Source of the DNA: a virus
DNA: 64,000 bases
Virus record (IMG/VR): IMGVR_UViG_3300035698_005082
Span: 1 to 64,000 of that record
Direction: 5' to 3' (one strand)
Positions 16,813 through 26,737 of the stretch are shown piece by piece (within the stretch, counting starts at the first letter, position 1; every line of letters starts with the position of its first letter). A model generated the notes under the pieces. It saw only the letters and a program-made list of their open reading frames with translations, made no database searches and was not told the origin of the DNA. The translations under genes were made by a program, and so were the position numbers.

Positions 16813-18326
16813 TGAGTGAAACATATGAAAGCTTATTTGATGCTTATATTTCTCATAAGACACATCAACATTTGGACTTCTCCGTTATTCATTATGAGAA
16901 TGCAGGTGAGCTAGTTGCAAAGTACAGATATGATCCCACATCATTGTGGGATACAGACATAAGCCAATGGGTGGGGATACCAGAGGATACAACCAGAACC
17001 TCAATTGAGGCAGAGCCATTAACAAATATGCCATCATTCTTTGATCAGGATGGGATAAAAATTAGACCATTCAGGGCAAACACCGGAGCCACAAAAAATT
17101 TCTTGTCTTCAAGATTTGCATGGATGGATGGATTCGATGCAACACCATACCTTTCTTTTGTACACAGAAACAATCTTAATGGAACAACATCCCTAGCCCT
17201 ACTAGACGGCTCTCAGATTAATGAGAACATAGAGATCAAGTTTGGGGAATTCTTTCTTCTTACAAATAACATAAAAAGTATTAAACGATTTAATATAAAG
17301 ACAGAGTTATTACAGGATGATAATAACTCAACTGCATTTGTTAATCTAATATCTGCTCTAGACTATCCAGACTCAACAGAGAAGGGTAAGCCAGACTCAT
17401 TTATTAAATGGGAACTAGGATATGGACCCATAAGTAAAGATCAAAGACCGACATTCCTCAAAGAATACCCAGATATAAAACCAAGTGTAAACAGACTGGT
17501 TCACTCAGAAAATAGAAGAAGATGGGATAGCTTAAGATCTGATTGTATGACATGGATAGATATATATGATAAGTCTAATATAAATTATGACTTGGCGTCT
17601 AAGGCAGCTGATCCAAAAAGTACAATATGCAATATACGAGCAACAGTAGATGTTGCTAAACTAAAGATATATTTAGAAGAAAAGTTTGATCATGATTCAT
17701 ATGCTTCTGGATCTATGCAATATGACATTATATTATATCCGCCATCTATGTATTTATATCCTGCAGATTCTGTAATATCCGTAATAGAGCCATTAGTTAA
17801 TAACTCAAACGTATTCGCTGATAAAATAATATTCGAAGTTCAGAATTCCTTTAAGTCAGATGGTAATTTTCATTACAAGATAGATTTTACACAGTTTGAT
17901 ACTAAAGCAAAACCAGTATATACTACATCTTCATTTGGTGCTCACTCTAATCATGAACCAGATAACTGGTTCTTTTCTATAGATGGTATGGAAACATGGA
18001 ATCCAATATTAGGGTCAAAGCCAACCTTTGACAACTTCTTTAGGGAAGGACACGGTGCAGACGCAAACTTCACAACACACATAAAATATGTTTTCACATC
18101 TGATGTATTTGATATAGTAAGAGATTCATCAGTAATAACATTTAAAATAAGTCAGCTGGATGGAACACTTGTTCACTTCGCTGGAAGAAAGTTCTCCATG
18201 CCATATGAAAACGATATGGCAGACGGAGTACTAAGAGAGGATAAATTTTCATTACCTTATTCAAGCTTCATGCTTCTTGATAGTGAAAATAACTTTTTAG
18301 TTAAATATCTAAACGAAATCTCGTAA
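16812..18326 (+). CDS. Large beta-rich virion protein, function unknown
   Basis: The 504-residue protein has no membrane segment and no catalytic motif. It is rich in aromatic residues and short beta strands (for example ATPYLSFVHRNNLNGTTSLA, WELGYGPISKDQRP, PDNWFFSIDGMETWNPI). It is coupled to the previous gene by TAATG and followed by a 24-base gap with a weak AGGA site for the next gene. Position within the structural operon supports a virion protein; nothing more can be said. Confidence 0.55.
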   Translation: MSETYESLFDAYISHKTHQHLDFSVIHYENAGELVAKYRYDPTSLWDTDISQWVGIPEDTTRTSIEAEPLTNMPSFFDQDGIKIRPFRANTGATKNFLSSRFAWMDGFDATPYLSFVHRNNLNGTTSLALLDGSQINENIEIKFGEFFLLTNNIKSIKRFNIKTELLQDDNNSTAFVNLISALDYPDSTEKGKPDSFIKWELGYGPISKDQRPTFLKEYPDIKPSVNRLVHSENRRRWDSLRSDCMTWIDIYDKSNINYDLASKAADPKSTICNIRATVDVAKLKIYLEEKFDHDSYASGSMQYDIILYPPSMYLYPADSVISVIEPLVNNSNVFADKIIFEVQNSFKSDGNFHYKIDFTQFDTKAKPVYTTSSFGAHSNHEPDNWFFSIDGMETWNPILGSKPTFDNFFREGHGADANFTTHIKYVFTSDVFDIVRDSSVITFKISQLDGTLVHFAGRKFSMPYENDMADGVLREDKFSLPYSSFMLLDSENNFLVKYLNEIS

Positions 18327-18350
18327 AGACAAATACAATAGGATAAAAAT

Positions 18351-18869
18351 ATGGCTAACATAGTCTTAAGATTAAGCTCTGGCGATCTAGTAACAACTAC
18401 CTCCAATGGAGCAAACAGTTCACTCGGAGGCCAAATGGGTACTGATAGTAATGCAATACTCACCACGGCAAATACAACATTAAATAACCTTTTTGATAAT
18501 ATATCTAAGCTGGAAAATGGCAATGGTGTAACTGATTATAGGTGTGTATATATACATAACGATACAGCAGTACCAGGAGAAGTCTTTGCTAATGGCGTAA
18601 TATTTCTACAAGCAAGCACAAAGGCGACTATTGAAATAGGTGTTGGCACTAAGGGTGTTCTAGATGAGCTGATTGCCTCTGAGACCACAGCCCCTGCGGC
18701 AATAGTGTTCTCTTCTCCTACAGAAGGGGCTCCTCTACAGATAAGCGTAGATGACATTATAGACGTTGGAGAATCTGTACCAGTATGGATAAAAAGAACT
18801 GCCAATAACGTAGCTGGCGCAGGAACTATAACTGATATTATATCAATGGTTGTTAGAGGAATTGAATGA
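18351..18869 (+). CDS. Conserved phage virion structural protein
   Basis: The 172-residue protein has a layout I associate with a widespread small structural protein of tailed phages. A glycine/serine N-terminus (SSLGGQMGTDSNAI) is followed by LNNLFDNISKLENGNGVTDYRCVYIHN and GEVFANGVIFLQ. The end contains PVWIKRTANNVAGAGT. These match the recurring 'SLGG..S...', 'NLFD..S..E...G..DYRC.Y..N' and 'VWI.RT....A' pattern of that group. It is beta-rich with no membrane segment. Its stop overlaps the next ATG by 4 bases. Its place in the particle is not established by the sequence. Confidence 0.65.
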   Translation: MANIVLRLSSGDLVTTTSNGANSSLGGQMGTDSNAILTTANTTLNNLFDNISKLENGNGVTDYRCVYIHNDTAVPGEVFANGVIFLQASTKATIEIGVGTKGVLDELIASETTAPAAIVFSSPTEGAPLQISVDDIIDVGESVPVWIKRTANNVAGAGTITDIISMVVRGIE

Positions 18870-19927
18870 ACCTATGGGCGCATGAAGGCGCAGGCTTTCT
18901 GTTTCCGGACTACATAGTAGGGCAGCTTGAGAAGCTTCCGATAGATGGATATGTAGTTGATTATCAAGAGCCAAGATCCTCAGACAGTGATCTATATGCA
19001 AATGATATAAACTATTCATGGTATGGTGACATAGACGATCTAGAATTCGATATAGGTAGTCCAGATATTGAGATGAATAGTATTGCATTCAGTATATCAA
19101 AGTTATCTTCGAGTCATCCTGTCACTAATGGTGGTGATGATACTTGGGGTAATCGCGTATTTGGATATCCTCTAGCTATAGCTAATATAACTGGTGAAAT
19201 TCAGTTTGGGCAAACAGACACTTCTGCTGCTATAACAGTATATTATCAGTTTCAACATTCATCTTCGTTAACTGTAGAAATCATAAGCTTTGACGCTGCC
19301 ACCAATACTGCTGTATACAATGTAGTCAATGGAGAAATGCGTACACCATTAGATGTATCTCTTTCTGATCTAATAGGTAAGCCAGCAGTGGTAGCATATA
19401 GGGCAAGAGAAGAAGACAGAACTCAAACTATACTAAGACAGATAGATCAACCTGCTCCAGGCTTAGCTGGTGTCCTGCAGGCTGGAGATATATCTATATT
19501 TTCAGAATACGGAGAAGCAGATTGTATTATATCAGGAGTTGTAGATCTGGGTGGTGGAAGCTTTAGGGTTACAGTAACTGCATCTGGGGAATACGAACAA
19601 TGGCAGTTTGAAACTGCTACAATATTCGCACCAGATAATCAAGAAATAGCTATAGCATGCCTTGGTTCTGGAACTTTGGCAGCAGATAATAATAAGTGGA
19701 CTTTGGTTAATGATACATTTACAGACTCCCCTGGAACTATTGGATTAGAAGGTTTCTCGTACATACAAGATTCAACAATACTTACTACTTCTAGGAAAGC
19801 TGTATCTCCAATAATAAGATTGGATCTACAGCCATTAGAAGTGCAAAAATTAATGGTCATAACAATAAAAGATCCCGCAAGAAATACATTTTCTGGCGGA
19901 GTACATTTTAGACTGTTCCAAGGATAA
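18866..19927 (+). CDS. Virion structural protein, function unknown
   Basis: The 353-residue, beta-rich protein overlaps the previous gene (ATGA) and ends 2 bases before the adhesin gene. Its N-terminal half is polar (EPRSSDSDLYANDINYSWYG) and the C-terminal half has a beta-sandwich character. The final segment (SPIIRLDLQPLEVQKLMVIT) would suit a subunit interface. The tight link to the adhesin suggests it could anchor or adapt that protein to the particle; this is inferred from order only. Confidence 0.55.
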   Translation: MNLWAHEGAGFLFPDYIVGQLEKLPIDGYVVDYQEPRSSDSDLYANDINYSWYGDIDDLEFDIGSPDIEMNSIAFSISKLSSSHPVTNGGDDTWGNRVFGYPLAIANITGEIQFGQTDTSAAITVYYQFQHSSSLTVEIISFDAATNTAVYNVVNGEMRTPLDVSLSDLIGKPAVVAYRAREEDRTQTILRQIDQPAPGLAGVLQAGDISIFSEYGEADCIISGVVDLGGGSFRVTVTASGEYEQWQFETATIFAPDNQEIAIACLGSGTLAADNNKWTLVNDTFTDSPGTIGLEGFSYIQDSTILTTSRKAVSPIIRLDLQPLEVQKLMVITIKDPARNTFSGGVHFRLFQG

Positions 19928-19929
19928 AG

Positions 19930-22900
19930 ATGAGTTCATTATATTACAGTAAATCAGATGTATGGAATCCATATAGTTACTATAAACTAAATGAGGTTTC
20001 CCTATCTTCAACAATAGTTGATTCAAAAGGTGTAGCAAACGGAACAGTGGTAGGTACAGGCCTAACACAGGCCCCGGGATTAATACAAGAATCAGTTCCG
20101 TCCCACCTATTAGATGCACAAATATTTGATGGAACAAGTGTAATAAGATTCGACAATTTAATAGCAGATAAGCTTATAGGTTCAGACAGTATAACTATAG
20201 AATTCTCTATGAATATAGCGACTCTTGTAGATTCATTCATATTTCACATTCCCTTAAGTGCTACTGATGAATTAGATTTTAACACTGTAACAGAAGTGAT
20301 GTCTTTACATCTAGACCTTGCTGGTACACTTACCCTAAAGTCTTCAACATCTGCAAGTGATACAAAGACCCAAGTAAGTATCGCGACAGTTTTGCCAGCG
20401 ACAACTTATTGGATAACTGCATCTGTAGATTTCTTAAATGGAAAACAATCAATATCAATTGACAATACGACTGAAGAAGTATCTGGACTACTGTTTGATA
20501 ATGAGTACTCAAGCGTAGTTAATAAGGTCTCTCTTGATAATAATTTTGAAGATACTATCGGCGGTCATCCAGAAGTAGGATCAGAATCTACTCTGGGATT
20601 TGATGGAACACTTGATGAATTCAGGATATATCCAAGGTACTTAGATTCAGCAGAAGTAGCTGGTCACGCATATATAGTAATCAATACTGGAGTTGCGGAT
20701 TATAAGTTTTCACATAGATTCACATCTCAACCTTTCATAGTTGAATGGCTACCATTATCATCAATATATCTAGATCTAGATCTTTCTGTCATAGAATTCC
20801 CATCTTCATTCAGTTTTGAAATAGAGACATACACAGAAGACTATAACCTATTTAGCTTTAAGTGGGTTGATGATAGCTCAGATTCAGACAGTATATTTAG
20901 TATAAGATATAAGGACGGGATAGTACAAACAGAGGAAGATCATGATTTTAAATTGTTATTTAATCTAGATTTTTTTATTGAATATGATCATGTCTTCAGA
21001 ATGCAATATCAAAATAAGCAAGATATTGAACCTAGTGTAAAGACACATAGATTTAATTTCTTAAATAAAACCTCATTCGTTAAGGATGAGGATCATATAT
21101 TCACGTCTGGATATAATAGTATAGGATATATTGATAGTGATTATCCATTTGATATAGGATATTTCCTTAGAGGAAATTCTGAAGGTACACCAGAAACATA
21201 TACCCTCACTCCAAATGGTTCACAAGTTGATTTTGAATTAACAATATCAGATACTGATATAATAGATGGTCTATATACTGCAATAGTTGATAGTGGATCG
21301 GCATACTCTACTTATTTTGCAGAGTTCACGGTATTAGAACCAGCATCAATACCTGCATCAGAGATACTATTCAATAAGGATGGTATAACTATAGAAATAG
21401 AATGGATAACGTCTATACAGCAGAATATAATATTTACAGTATCAAATGTTGATACTGATTCATCTCTATCTCTTTCCTCTTATATGGACGGAGCAAGTAG
21501 CTATGTAATAATGTTTAATGAATGGCCTAACTGGGCATCTATAATGGGATCTGGAAATGTAGAACACATATCCCTAGTAGAGCTAGGATCTGAGGTGTTT
21601 AAAATACTACCCTTACAAGGTGACAAGTGTTGCATATTACAGAATACGGTTACAGGGATAGACTTATGTAGACTGCCAGAATATTCCATTGATGCCATAA
21701 CCGCCCCATTAGCATTACCAGTGCCTGTGAATATTGCACCTACTGCTACCAACGACACAGTAGTTATGGATCAAGATACTATTGTAGACATAGACGTAAT
21801 ATCAAATGATAACGATCTTAATGGAGATACTATATCTATAGTAAGTGTATCTTTGGCAACAGAAGGCTCAGTTATTGTAAATGGGGATGATACTATAAAG
21901 TACACTCCAGATCCGGGGTACATAGGCTCAGATAGTTTTACATATATAATAACTGATGGCAATGGAGAACAGGACTCTGGAACTGTAAATATAACAGTCC
22001 TAGAAGTGTCTAATATCGTAAACTATATAATGTCTGGAATAGAATTAAATAGCGAAGTTGACAGAACCTTGAAGTCGGCAAATGGTGTAGATTGGGATGT
22101 AATACCAGATCCAGTAGTGGACATTGATAAATTAAATATGTTTTCAATAAGCAACGGCCTGGATGGAATATCAGGAAAAGGCCTGGTGGCATATATGGAA
22201 CGAGGAACTGCTGCAGTTCAGGGTGGAATATACCCAATGACTGAGAAGATACATGTAGTATCTGAGGGAAGTACAGATTCATGGTCTGTGATATATGATC
22301 CAATACTAACTAGGACTGTACAGTATTTTCAAACAGCAACAACATGGAGAGTCTCATCTATAACTCCGCCACCAGGAACATTTAATGCTGGAGACGTCAA
22401 TGGAGAGATACCAGAGGGGACAGTTATAATACTTCCCAACTATGTACCACCAATAGAAATGGGTCAAGTCGGTTTAACATTGGAGCCAGGAAAACTTATA
22501 GTATATAGTAAGACTAATGATGCATGGGAGGATCAAACAGCATCAATGCTTTCCATGTCTATTGCAGCTGGAGCATATCCATTAGGAGTAGGTGGTGAAG
22601 ATGCTAGATATCACGGTGGTGGATATGGCGGTGGAATTAGTTCATATATAATGATGTTTAGAAGCAGAGCTGGTGATCTTAAGATAGTAAGCGGAGCTGG
22701 TGCTATAGCATCTAACTCATGGACAATTGGATCAGAGAGCTTGGCAGAGTTTGACACATATTCAGATACTGAATCATCTATAGCAGTAAGCCCAACATCT
22801 ATAATAATATCAGTATATTCAAAGGCTGCTGAAGACCTTATAGATAATTATAATGTTCAAACATACGGTGCTGGTTCATACGGAAGTCCATATGGTGGCG

Positions 22901-25140
22901 ATCCTGCAAGTACAAATACTGCTGGATACCAGAGTGTAGCAATATTAAAGAGATCAACTGATGGTGGTAATACATTTACAGACGTATTCAATAATAGCAA
23001 TCTATTCAATGAATTAGGTAATGATGAAGCACGCCCTAAGTATATTAGGGGAACAGTTATGTATGGACATGATGGAACTACTGGTAGATATGTAGGATTA
23101 GCAATAGATAATGGGACAGGTAGCGGAATACAGTACGCACTAGTTTCAATTGATGATGGCATAACATGGTCTATAAATGAAATAGGATATTCAAAAGGTG
23201 CTGATAATCCACATGAATTCGGATTTGATGGAGAAAAATTCTTTGTAGTATTTAACGAAAGATCAGATCAATACGGACAAGTATTTAAACGCATATTGTA
23301 TGAATCGCAAGATGGAACAGTATGGACAAGAGGCTCTGCATCTACCGGAGTATTAGAAGCAGAGGCATCAACACGTTCATCGTTTAATGCCGATGCAGCA
23401 TCTTCAAACATGATAATAAAATCAGCAGTATATTCTACTACAGAGTTAGACAATGGGTATAGAAATATTATGCCAGGCGCTGAGCAGTCTGGCAATGAAT
23501 ATGCAGATGTAATACTATCGGGTCTTTCTTTAAATAAAGTGGTATATATTGATACAGTCACTTCCTTAGAGAAGGGATTCTATGGTCTATTCAAGCAGGC
23601 GAACGGTGATACAGAAGTATACAGTGTGTGGAGTAAGGACACTCAGGACATATATGCTATACATAGCATAGCCTATACAGATCCTGAACCATCTATATAC
23701 TATTACGATGGTATAGATATAGTAGCTGGATGGATAAATGGATCTAATATGGAATTGTATAGATCTACAGATATGTCTACATGGACACTAAGTAGTAATA
23801 TCGTAGTGCCTAACTTCAAGGCTTTTGCGGAAAGTTCTGTTACTGGAACAAGCCTACATGTGATAAATGATAGCATATATAGATCTACGGATAGTGGAGC
23901 TACATGGAACGAAGTGTATGACGCTGGAGCTAGAATACTTGGAACCAGCACTATAGCAAGATTGTTCTTCTTTAGCACTATTAGTAATGGAGACATATTC
24001 ATATCAGCCGAAGAAGATGTAGCTACGAATTCTATATATGTATTATCATCTAACGACGATGGGTTAACATGGTCTTCTAATTACATAATGGATACATCAG
24101 ATACTACGACTAAATTGAATCCACTATCTATAACATTGGATTCATCTGGCTTAAACATGTCTGTTGATAGATCTATTGGTCAGAGTAGCTATAGATCACA
24201 AGATGGAATATCATGGTTTCACAGCTCTTCTTCTGGAAGTAGCAATGGTAGATCATTTGCATCTTCTCCAAAAGAAGTGTATATTACTGGGGCTAGATCA
24301 GGACACCAATACATAGACATTGGAAGATTCATAACCTCTACTGGAGAGGCTACATGGTCAGAAGATTTTGATGGATCACTAGTGGCTCCGTCAATAGATT
24401 CAATACATGGACTAGGCAATGCACTATTAGATTTTGGCCTGACAGTAGCCGTTGCAAAACAGTCAGGTGCATATGTAGCCATAACAAAGAATAAGATTAG
24501 CCATGATTGGGGAATATACCCTATTGCTGGTACAAATCCATTATGGTCTTTAGTTAAGCTGTCATCAGACAGATTAGCTATAAATGCAATTTTTACAGAT
24601 GACACAACAGTGTATATGATGTCTTCATCAGATGGACAATCATGGAGTCAGACAGTATCAAAGCCTAAAAAACCTGGACTAGAGTATTCGTATGATTCAG
24701 GGAATGGGCAAATGTGGTCAGCAGACGCTGCTAATCTATACAGGGATGAATCTATAACAGATTTGTCTTCTGACAATGTATTATTCACCGGCCATGTTCA
24801 GTCTATAGTCATGAACAATACTTCTACATCTTCAGTAGCAATAGCCAGAGATACTATAGATACTCATAAATGGTATGCTTACCAATCATACAATAACGGT
24901 GATCCACATAAGCTAGCGTTAATATCTGATCCATCTATATCAAGCATATATTCTTTCACTGTGGAAAGATCTGTATTTACCATAGTAATGAAAAAGGATG
25001 ATAATTCATTTATGACAATATACTCAAGGAATGGAGAAGAATGGTCTTCTACACTGGAAGGAGTAATATCAAATGATGAAACTGCTAAGATATATTCGTT
25101 CGTAAAGACAGCACTTGAGGTTACAGAAGTTATACCGTAG
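19930..25140 (+). CDS. Giant adhesin: LamG, cadherin-like and BNR/Asp-box repeat domains
   Basis: The protein has 1736 residues. Residues 1-250 form a LamG domain (DSITIEFSMNI ... FDGTLDEFRIYPRYL). A beta-rich linker follows. Residues about 602-695 form a cadherin-like/tandem-95 domain with NDTVVMDQDTIVDIDVISND and GYIGSDSFTYIITDGNG. From about 710 to the end there are repeated Asp-box signatures of the type S-x-D/N-x-G-x-x-W: STDGGNTF, SIDDGITW, SQDGTVW, STDSGATW, SNDDGLTW, SQDGISW, SSDGQSW and SRNGEEW. Asp-box proteins fold as sialidase-like beta-propellers. The architecture suits a host-surface or glycan-binding decoration. It sits between capsid and neck genes, so it may be a head or neck fibre. 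No sialidase catalytic residues were identified. Confidence 0.8.
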   Translation: MSSLYYSKSDVWNPYSYYKLNEVSLSSTIVDSKGVANGTVVGTGLTQAPGLIQESVPSHLLDAQIFDGTSVIRFDNLIADKLIGSDSITIEFSMNIATLVDSFIFHIPLSATDELDFNTVTEVMSLHLDLAGTLTLKSSTSASDTKTQVSIATVLPATTYWITASVDFLNGKQSISIDNTTEEVSGLLFDNEYSSVVNKVSLDNNFEDTIGGHPEVGSESTLGFDGTLDEFRIYPRYLDSAEVAGHAYIVINTGVADYKFSHRFTSQPFIVEWLPLSSIYLDLDLSVIEFPSSFSFEIETYTEDYNLFSFKWVDDSSDSDSIFSIRYKDGIVQTEEDHDFKLLFNLDFFIEYDHVFRMQYQNKQDIEPSVKTHRFNFLNKTSFVKDEDHIFTSGYNSIGYIDSDYPFDIGYFLRGNSEGTPETYTLTPNGSQVDFELTISDTDIIDGLYTAIVDSGSAYSTYFAEFTVLEPASIPASEILFNKDGITIEIEWITSIQQNIIFTVSNVDTDSSLSLSSYMDGASSYVIMFNEWPNWASIMGSGNVEHISLVELGSEVFKILPLQGDKCCILQNTVTGIDLCRLPEYSIDAITAPLALPVPVNIAPTATNDTVVMDQDTIVDIDVISNDNDLNGDTISIVSVSLATEGSVIVNGDDTIKYTPDPGYIGSDSFTYIITDGNGEQDSGTVNITVLEVSNIVNYIMSGIELNSEVDRTLKSANGVDWDVIPDPVVDIDKLNMFSISNGLDGISGKGLVAYMERGTAAVQGGIYPMTEKIHVVSEGSTDSWSVIYDPILTRTVQYFQTATTWRVSSITPPPGTFNAGDVNGEIPEGTVIILPNYVPPIEMGQVGLTLEPGKLIVYSKTNDAWEDQTASMLSMSIAAGAYPLGVGGEDARYHGGGYGGGISSYIMMFRSRAGDLKIVSGAGAIASNSWTIGSESLAEFDTYSDTESSIAVSPTSIIISVYSKAAEDLIDNYNVQTYGAGSYGSPYGGDPASTNTAGYQSVAILKRSTDGGNTFTDVFNNSNLFNELGNDEARPKYIRGTVMYGHDGTTGRYVGLAIDNGTGSGIQYALVSIDDGITWSINEIGYSKGADNPHEFGFDGEKFFVVFNERSDQYGQVFKRILYESQDGTVWTRGSASTGVLEAEASTRSSFNADAASSNMIIKSAVYSTTELDNGYRNIMPGAEQSGNEYADVILSGLSLNKVVYIDTVTSLEKGFYGLFKQANGDTEVYSVWSKDTQDIYAIHSIAYTDPEPSIYYYDGIDIVAGWINGSNMELYRSTDMSTWTLSSNIVVPNFKAFAESSVTGTSLHVINDSIYRSTDSGATWNEVYDAGARILGTSTIARLFFFSTISNGDIFISAEEDVATNSIYVLSSNDDGLTWSSNYIMDTSDTTTKLNPLSITLDSSGLNMSVDRSIGQSSYRSQDGISWFHSSSSGSSNGRSFASSPKEVYITGARSGHQYIDIGRFITSTGEATWSEDFDGSLVAPSIDSIHGLGNALLDFGLTVAVAKQSGAYVAITKNKISHDWGIYPIAGTNPLWSLVKLSSDRLAINAIFTDDTTVYMMSSSDGQSWSQTVSKPKKPGLEYSYDSGNGQMWSADAANLYRDESITDLSSDNVLFTGHVQSIVMNNTSTSSVAIARDTIDTHKWYAYQSYNNGDPHKLALISDPSISSIYSFTVERSVFTIVMKKDDNSFMTIYSRNGEEWSSTLEGVISNDETAKIYSFVKTALEVTEVIP

Positions 25141-25535
25141 TGCCAGATGTTGTAAGTCCAGACCTATCTCTAAGTAAGCAGATAAGTATAGATTCGGGAG
25201 TTACATTGTTTGATGCTGATCATCAGATAACAGCACCAATAGCAGTGGCACCTAGCGGTGCTGAATATAGATACATAATAGCAACAGGAGATGTTTTCGT
25301 TAATAATGTACTCTTCTTTGACCCAATACTTCTTGGGCCTACTGCAATAACTATTGGCGATTTACCACCCAATTTCTCCGTTATCGCAGATAAGTCTATA
25401 GGATTCCCAGCAACCGAGATACCATTGGTATGTCCAACTTCTGGAGTTTATGAGAACGTGGCAGAGGTGCAAGGGACCGGCCCTGATTCAGGTATAATAA
25501 GGGCAACTAGTACAGCACACATTGTGTGTGTATAA
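25140..25535 (+). CDS. DUF11-like Ig-fold accessory protein
   Basis: The 131-residue protein starts at GTG (25140), one base inside the TAG stop of the adhesin. It begins with VSPDLSLSKQISIDSG and ends with YENVAEVQGTGPDSG and a final TSTAHIVCV. This resembles a single DUF11/SpaA-like Ig domain ('dlsltK......G' at the start, 'NtA.V' near the end). Two Cys lie at the C-terminal end (VCPTSG, HIVCV). It may be a small companion of the adhesin, produced by coupled translation. No catalytic motif. Confidence 0.55.
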   Translation: MPDVVSPDLSLSKQISIDSGVTLFDADHQITAPIAVAPSGAEYRYIIATGDVFVNNVLFFDPILLGPTAITIGDLPPNFSVIADKSIGFPATEIPLVCPTSGVYENVAEVQGTGPDSGIIRATSTAHIVCV

Positions 25536-25564
25536 TATAATAATATTTATAATCGAGACTTAAA

Positions 25565-26203
25565 ATGAATATAAACACAACAATATCTATAAGCACTGGA
25601 GTATTGGATACAGATGGTAATGAAATATCCTTAGCTGGTTCTGCCAGTGTGGATATGCTTCTAAATCCATTTTACGCTACAGAGAACGACATATTATCAA
25701 TAATAATGGATGAACCGTCTCAAGAATATAGCACTAGAATTAGAGAAATAATATTCAATAGTTCAGTTATGGCAGACGATAAGATAACAGCGTCAATGAT
25801 AATTGAATCTGGTATGACTACAGTTCAGGCATTTAGAATAAAAAGACAATATGTAATATGCCTCTCAGCATATGAATTTTCAAAGGCTTTCTATAGAGAC
25901 TATCTAAGATCTATAAAGAAATCAAAATTCTTGGGAGATGTAAAAGTATCCCTAGATATAGAAAAGGATCCCTCATTCATAATGCAGATATCTGCAGATG
26001 CAAAAGAATGCTTTGAGTCAATAGAGACAGCAATGGGAGTAGGTGTTGGGATGGCTTCTTTTGTTAAAGGCAGAAATAACAGCTGTGGTAAGACTAGCTC
26101 TAGAGAATGGTATCCAAATATAGGCAATGGTTCCCCAAGGGTACCGATTGCAGCTAATAAAGCAGTGGGATTTTGCAACAAGTATAAAATTGGTGTGGCA
26201 TGA
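25565..26203 (+). CDS. Neck/head-tail connector candidate
   Basis: The 212-residue protein opens the cluster that leads to the tail sheath. It begins with beta strands (TTISISTGVLDTDGNEISLA). It continues with helices (STRIREIIFNSSVMADD; AYEFSKAFYRDYLRSIKKS) and ends with a Gly/Asn/Arg-rich stretch. Three genes between head and sheath normally encode adaptor, head-closure and tail-terminator proteins. I place this one first by order only. Its ATGA overlap with the next gene supports joint production. A TATAAT-like box lies at the end of the preceding gene, but no clear -35 is visible. Confidence 0.45.
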   Translation: MNINTTISISTGVLDTDGNEISLAGSASVDMLLNPFYATENDILSIIMDEPSQEYSTRIREIIFNSSVMADDKITASMIIESGMTTVQAFRIKRQYVICLSAYEFSKAFYRDYLRSIKKSKFLGDVKVSLDIEKDPSFIMQISADAKECFESIETAMGVGVGMASFVKGRNNSCGKTSSREWYPNIGNGSPRVPIAANKAVGFCNKYKIGVA

Positions 26204-26736
26204 AGTACTCAGACCTAAAATTGAATCCCTATACTGACCTAGAAGAAATTTCTATAAGAGGAGAGGTAATAGATTTCATTTCTGGATCTGACTTTGGACA
26301 ACAGAAATACACTCCATATATACATAGAGCATTACGTAGAAATAAATATGGTAAAGCTGAAAAATGCATCTGTTGGGATAAGATAGCTAATGAAGGACAA
26401 TGTGGATGCCCATACTGTGATGGGGTAGGATATTACTGGGACGAAACAATAGTGCCTGGTGTAATATTCCTTCTTAATAAGCGTAAGCTTGTTAGTGCTC
26501 TAGATACGGAAATAGCAGCAGGTCGTAAAGGTGATTATGAATTAGCATTCATATCACCATACTCAATAAATATTGGACAACAAGACTACCTATTAGAGCC
26601 AAATCTTAACGATGATGGATTTTTACAGTATCCAATAAAAACTAAATCTAGATTCCTAGTAATAGAAGGAGTCGAAAGACGCATGGATTCAGCAAATAAA
26701 GAATACACACTATCAGTAATATCTAAGGTTTTATAA
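26200..26736 (+). CDS. Zinc-ribbon-like neck protein (head closure candidate)
   Basis: The 178-residue protein contains a cysteine group C-x-C ... C-x-C-x2-C. The last part, CGCPYCDGVGYYWDE, resembles the C-P-x-C-x-G-x-G motif of DnaJ-type zinc fingers. The rest is beta-rich, with YELAFISPYSINIGQQDYLL and a final RFLVIEGVERRM strand region typical of small barrel connectors. Similar Cys motifs occur in neck and connector proteins of large myoviruses, so head closure is a reasonable but unproven role. It follows the previous gene by ATGA overlap and is followed after 1 base by the next gene. Confidence 0.5.
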   Translation: MKYSDLKLNPYTDLEEISIRGEVIDFISGSDFGQQKYTPYIHRALRRNKYGKAEKCICWDKIANEGQCGCPYCDGVGYYWDETIVPGVIFLLNKRKLVSALDTEIAAGRKGDYELAFISPYSINIGQQDYLLEPNLNDDGFLQYPIKTKSRFLVIEGVERRMDSANKEYTLSVISKVL

Positions 26737-26737
26737 C

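Noticed and set aside
25508-25536. Perfect TATAAT at 25531-25536 as a promoter before the neck genes
   Set aside because: The hexamer 17 bases upstream is a poor -35 and no extended -10 TG is in register. The TATAA overlaps a stop codon in an AT-rich stretch, so chance is likely.
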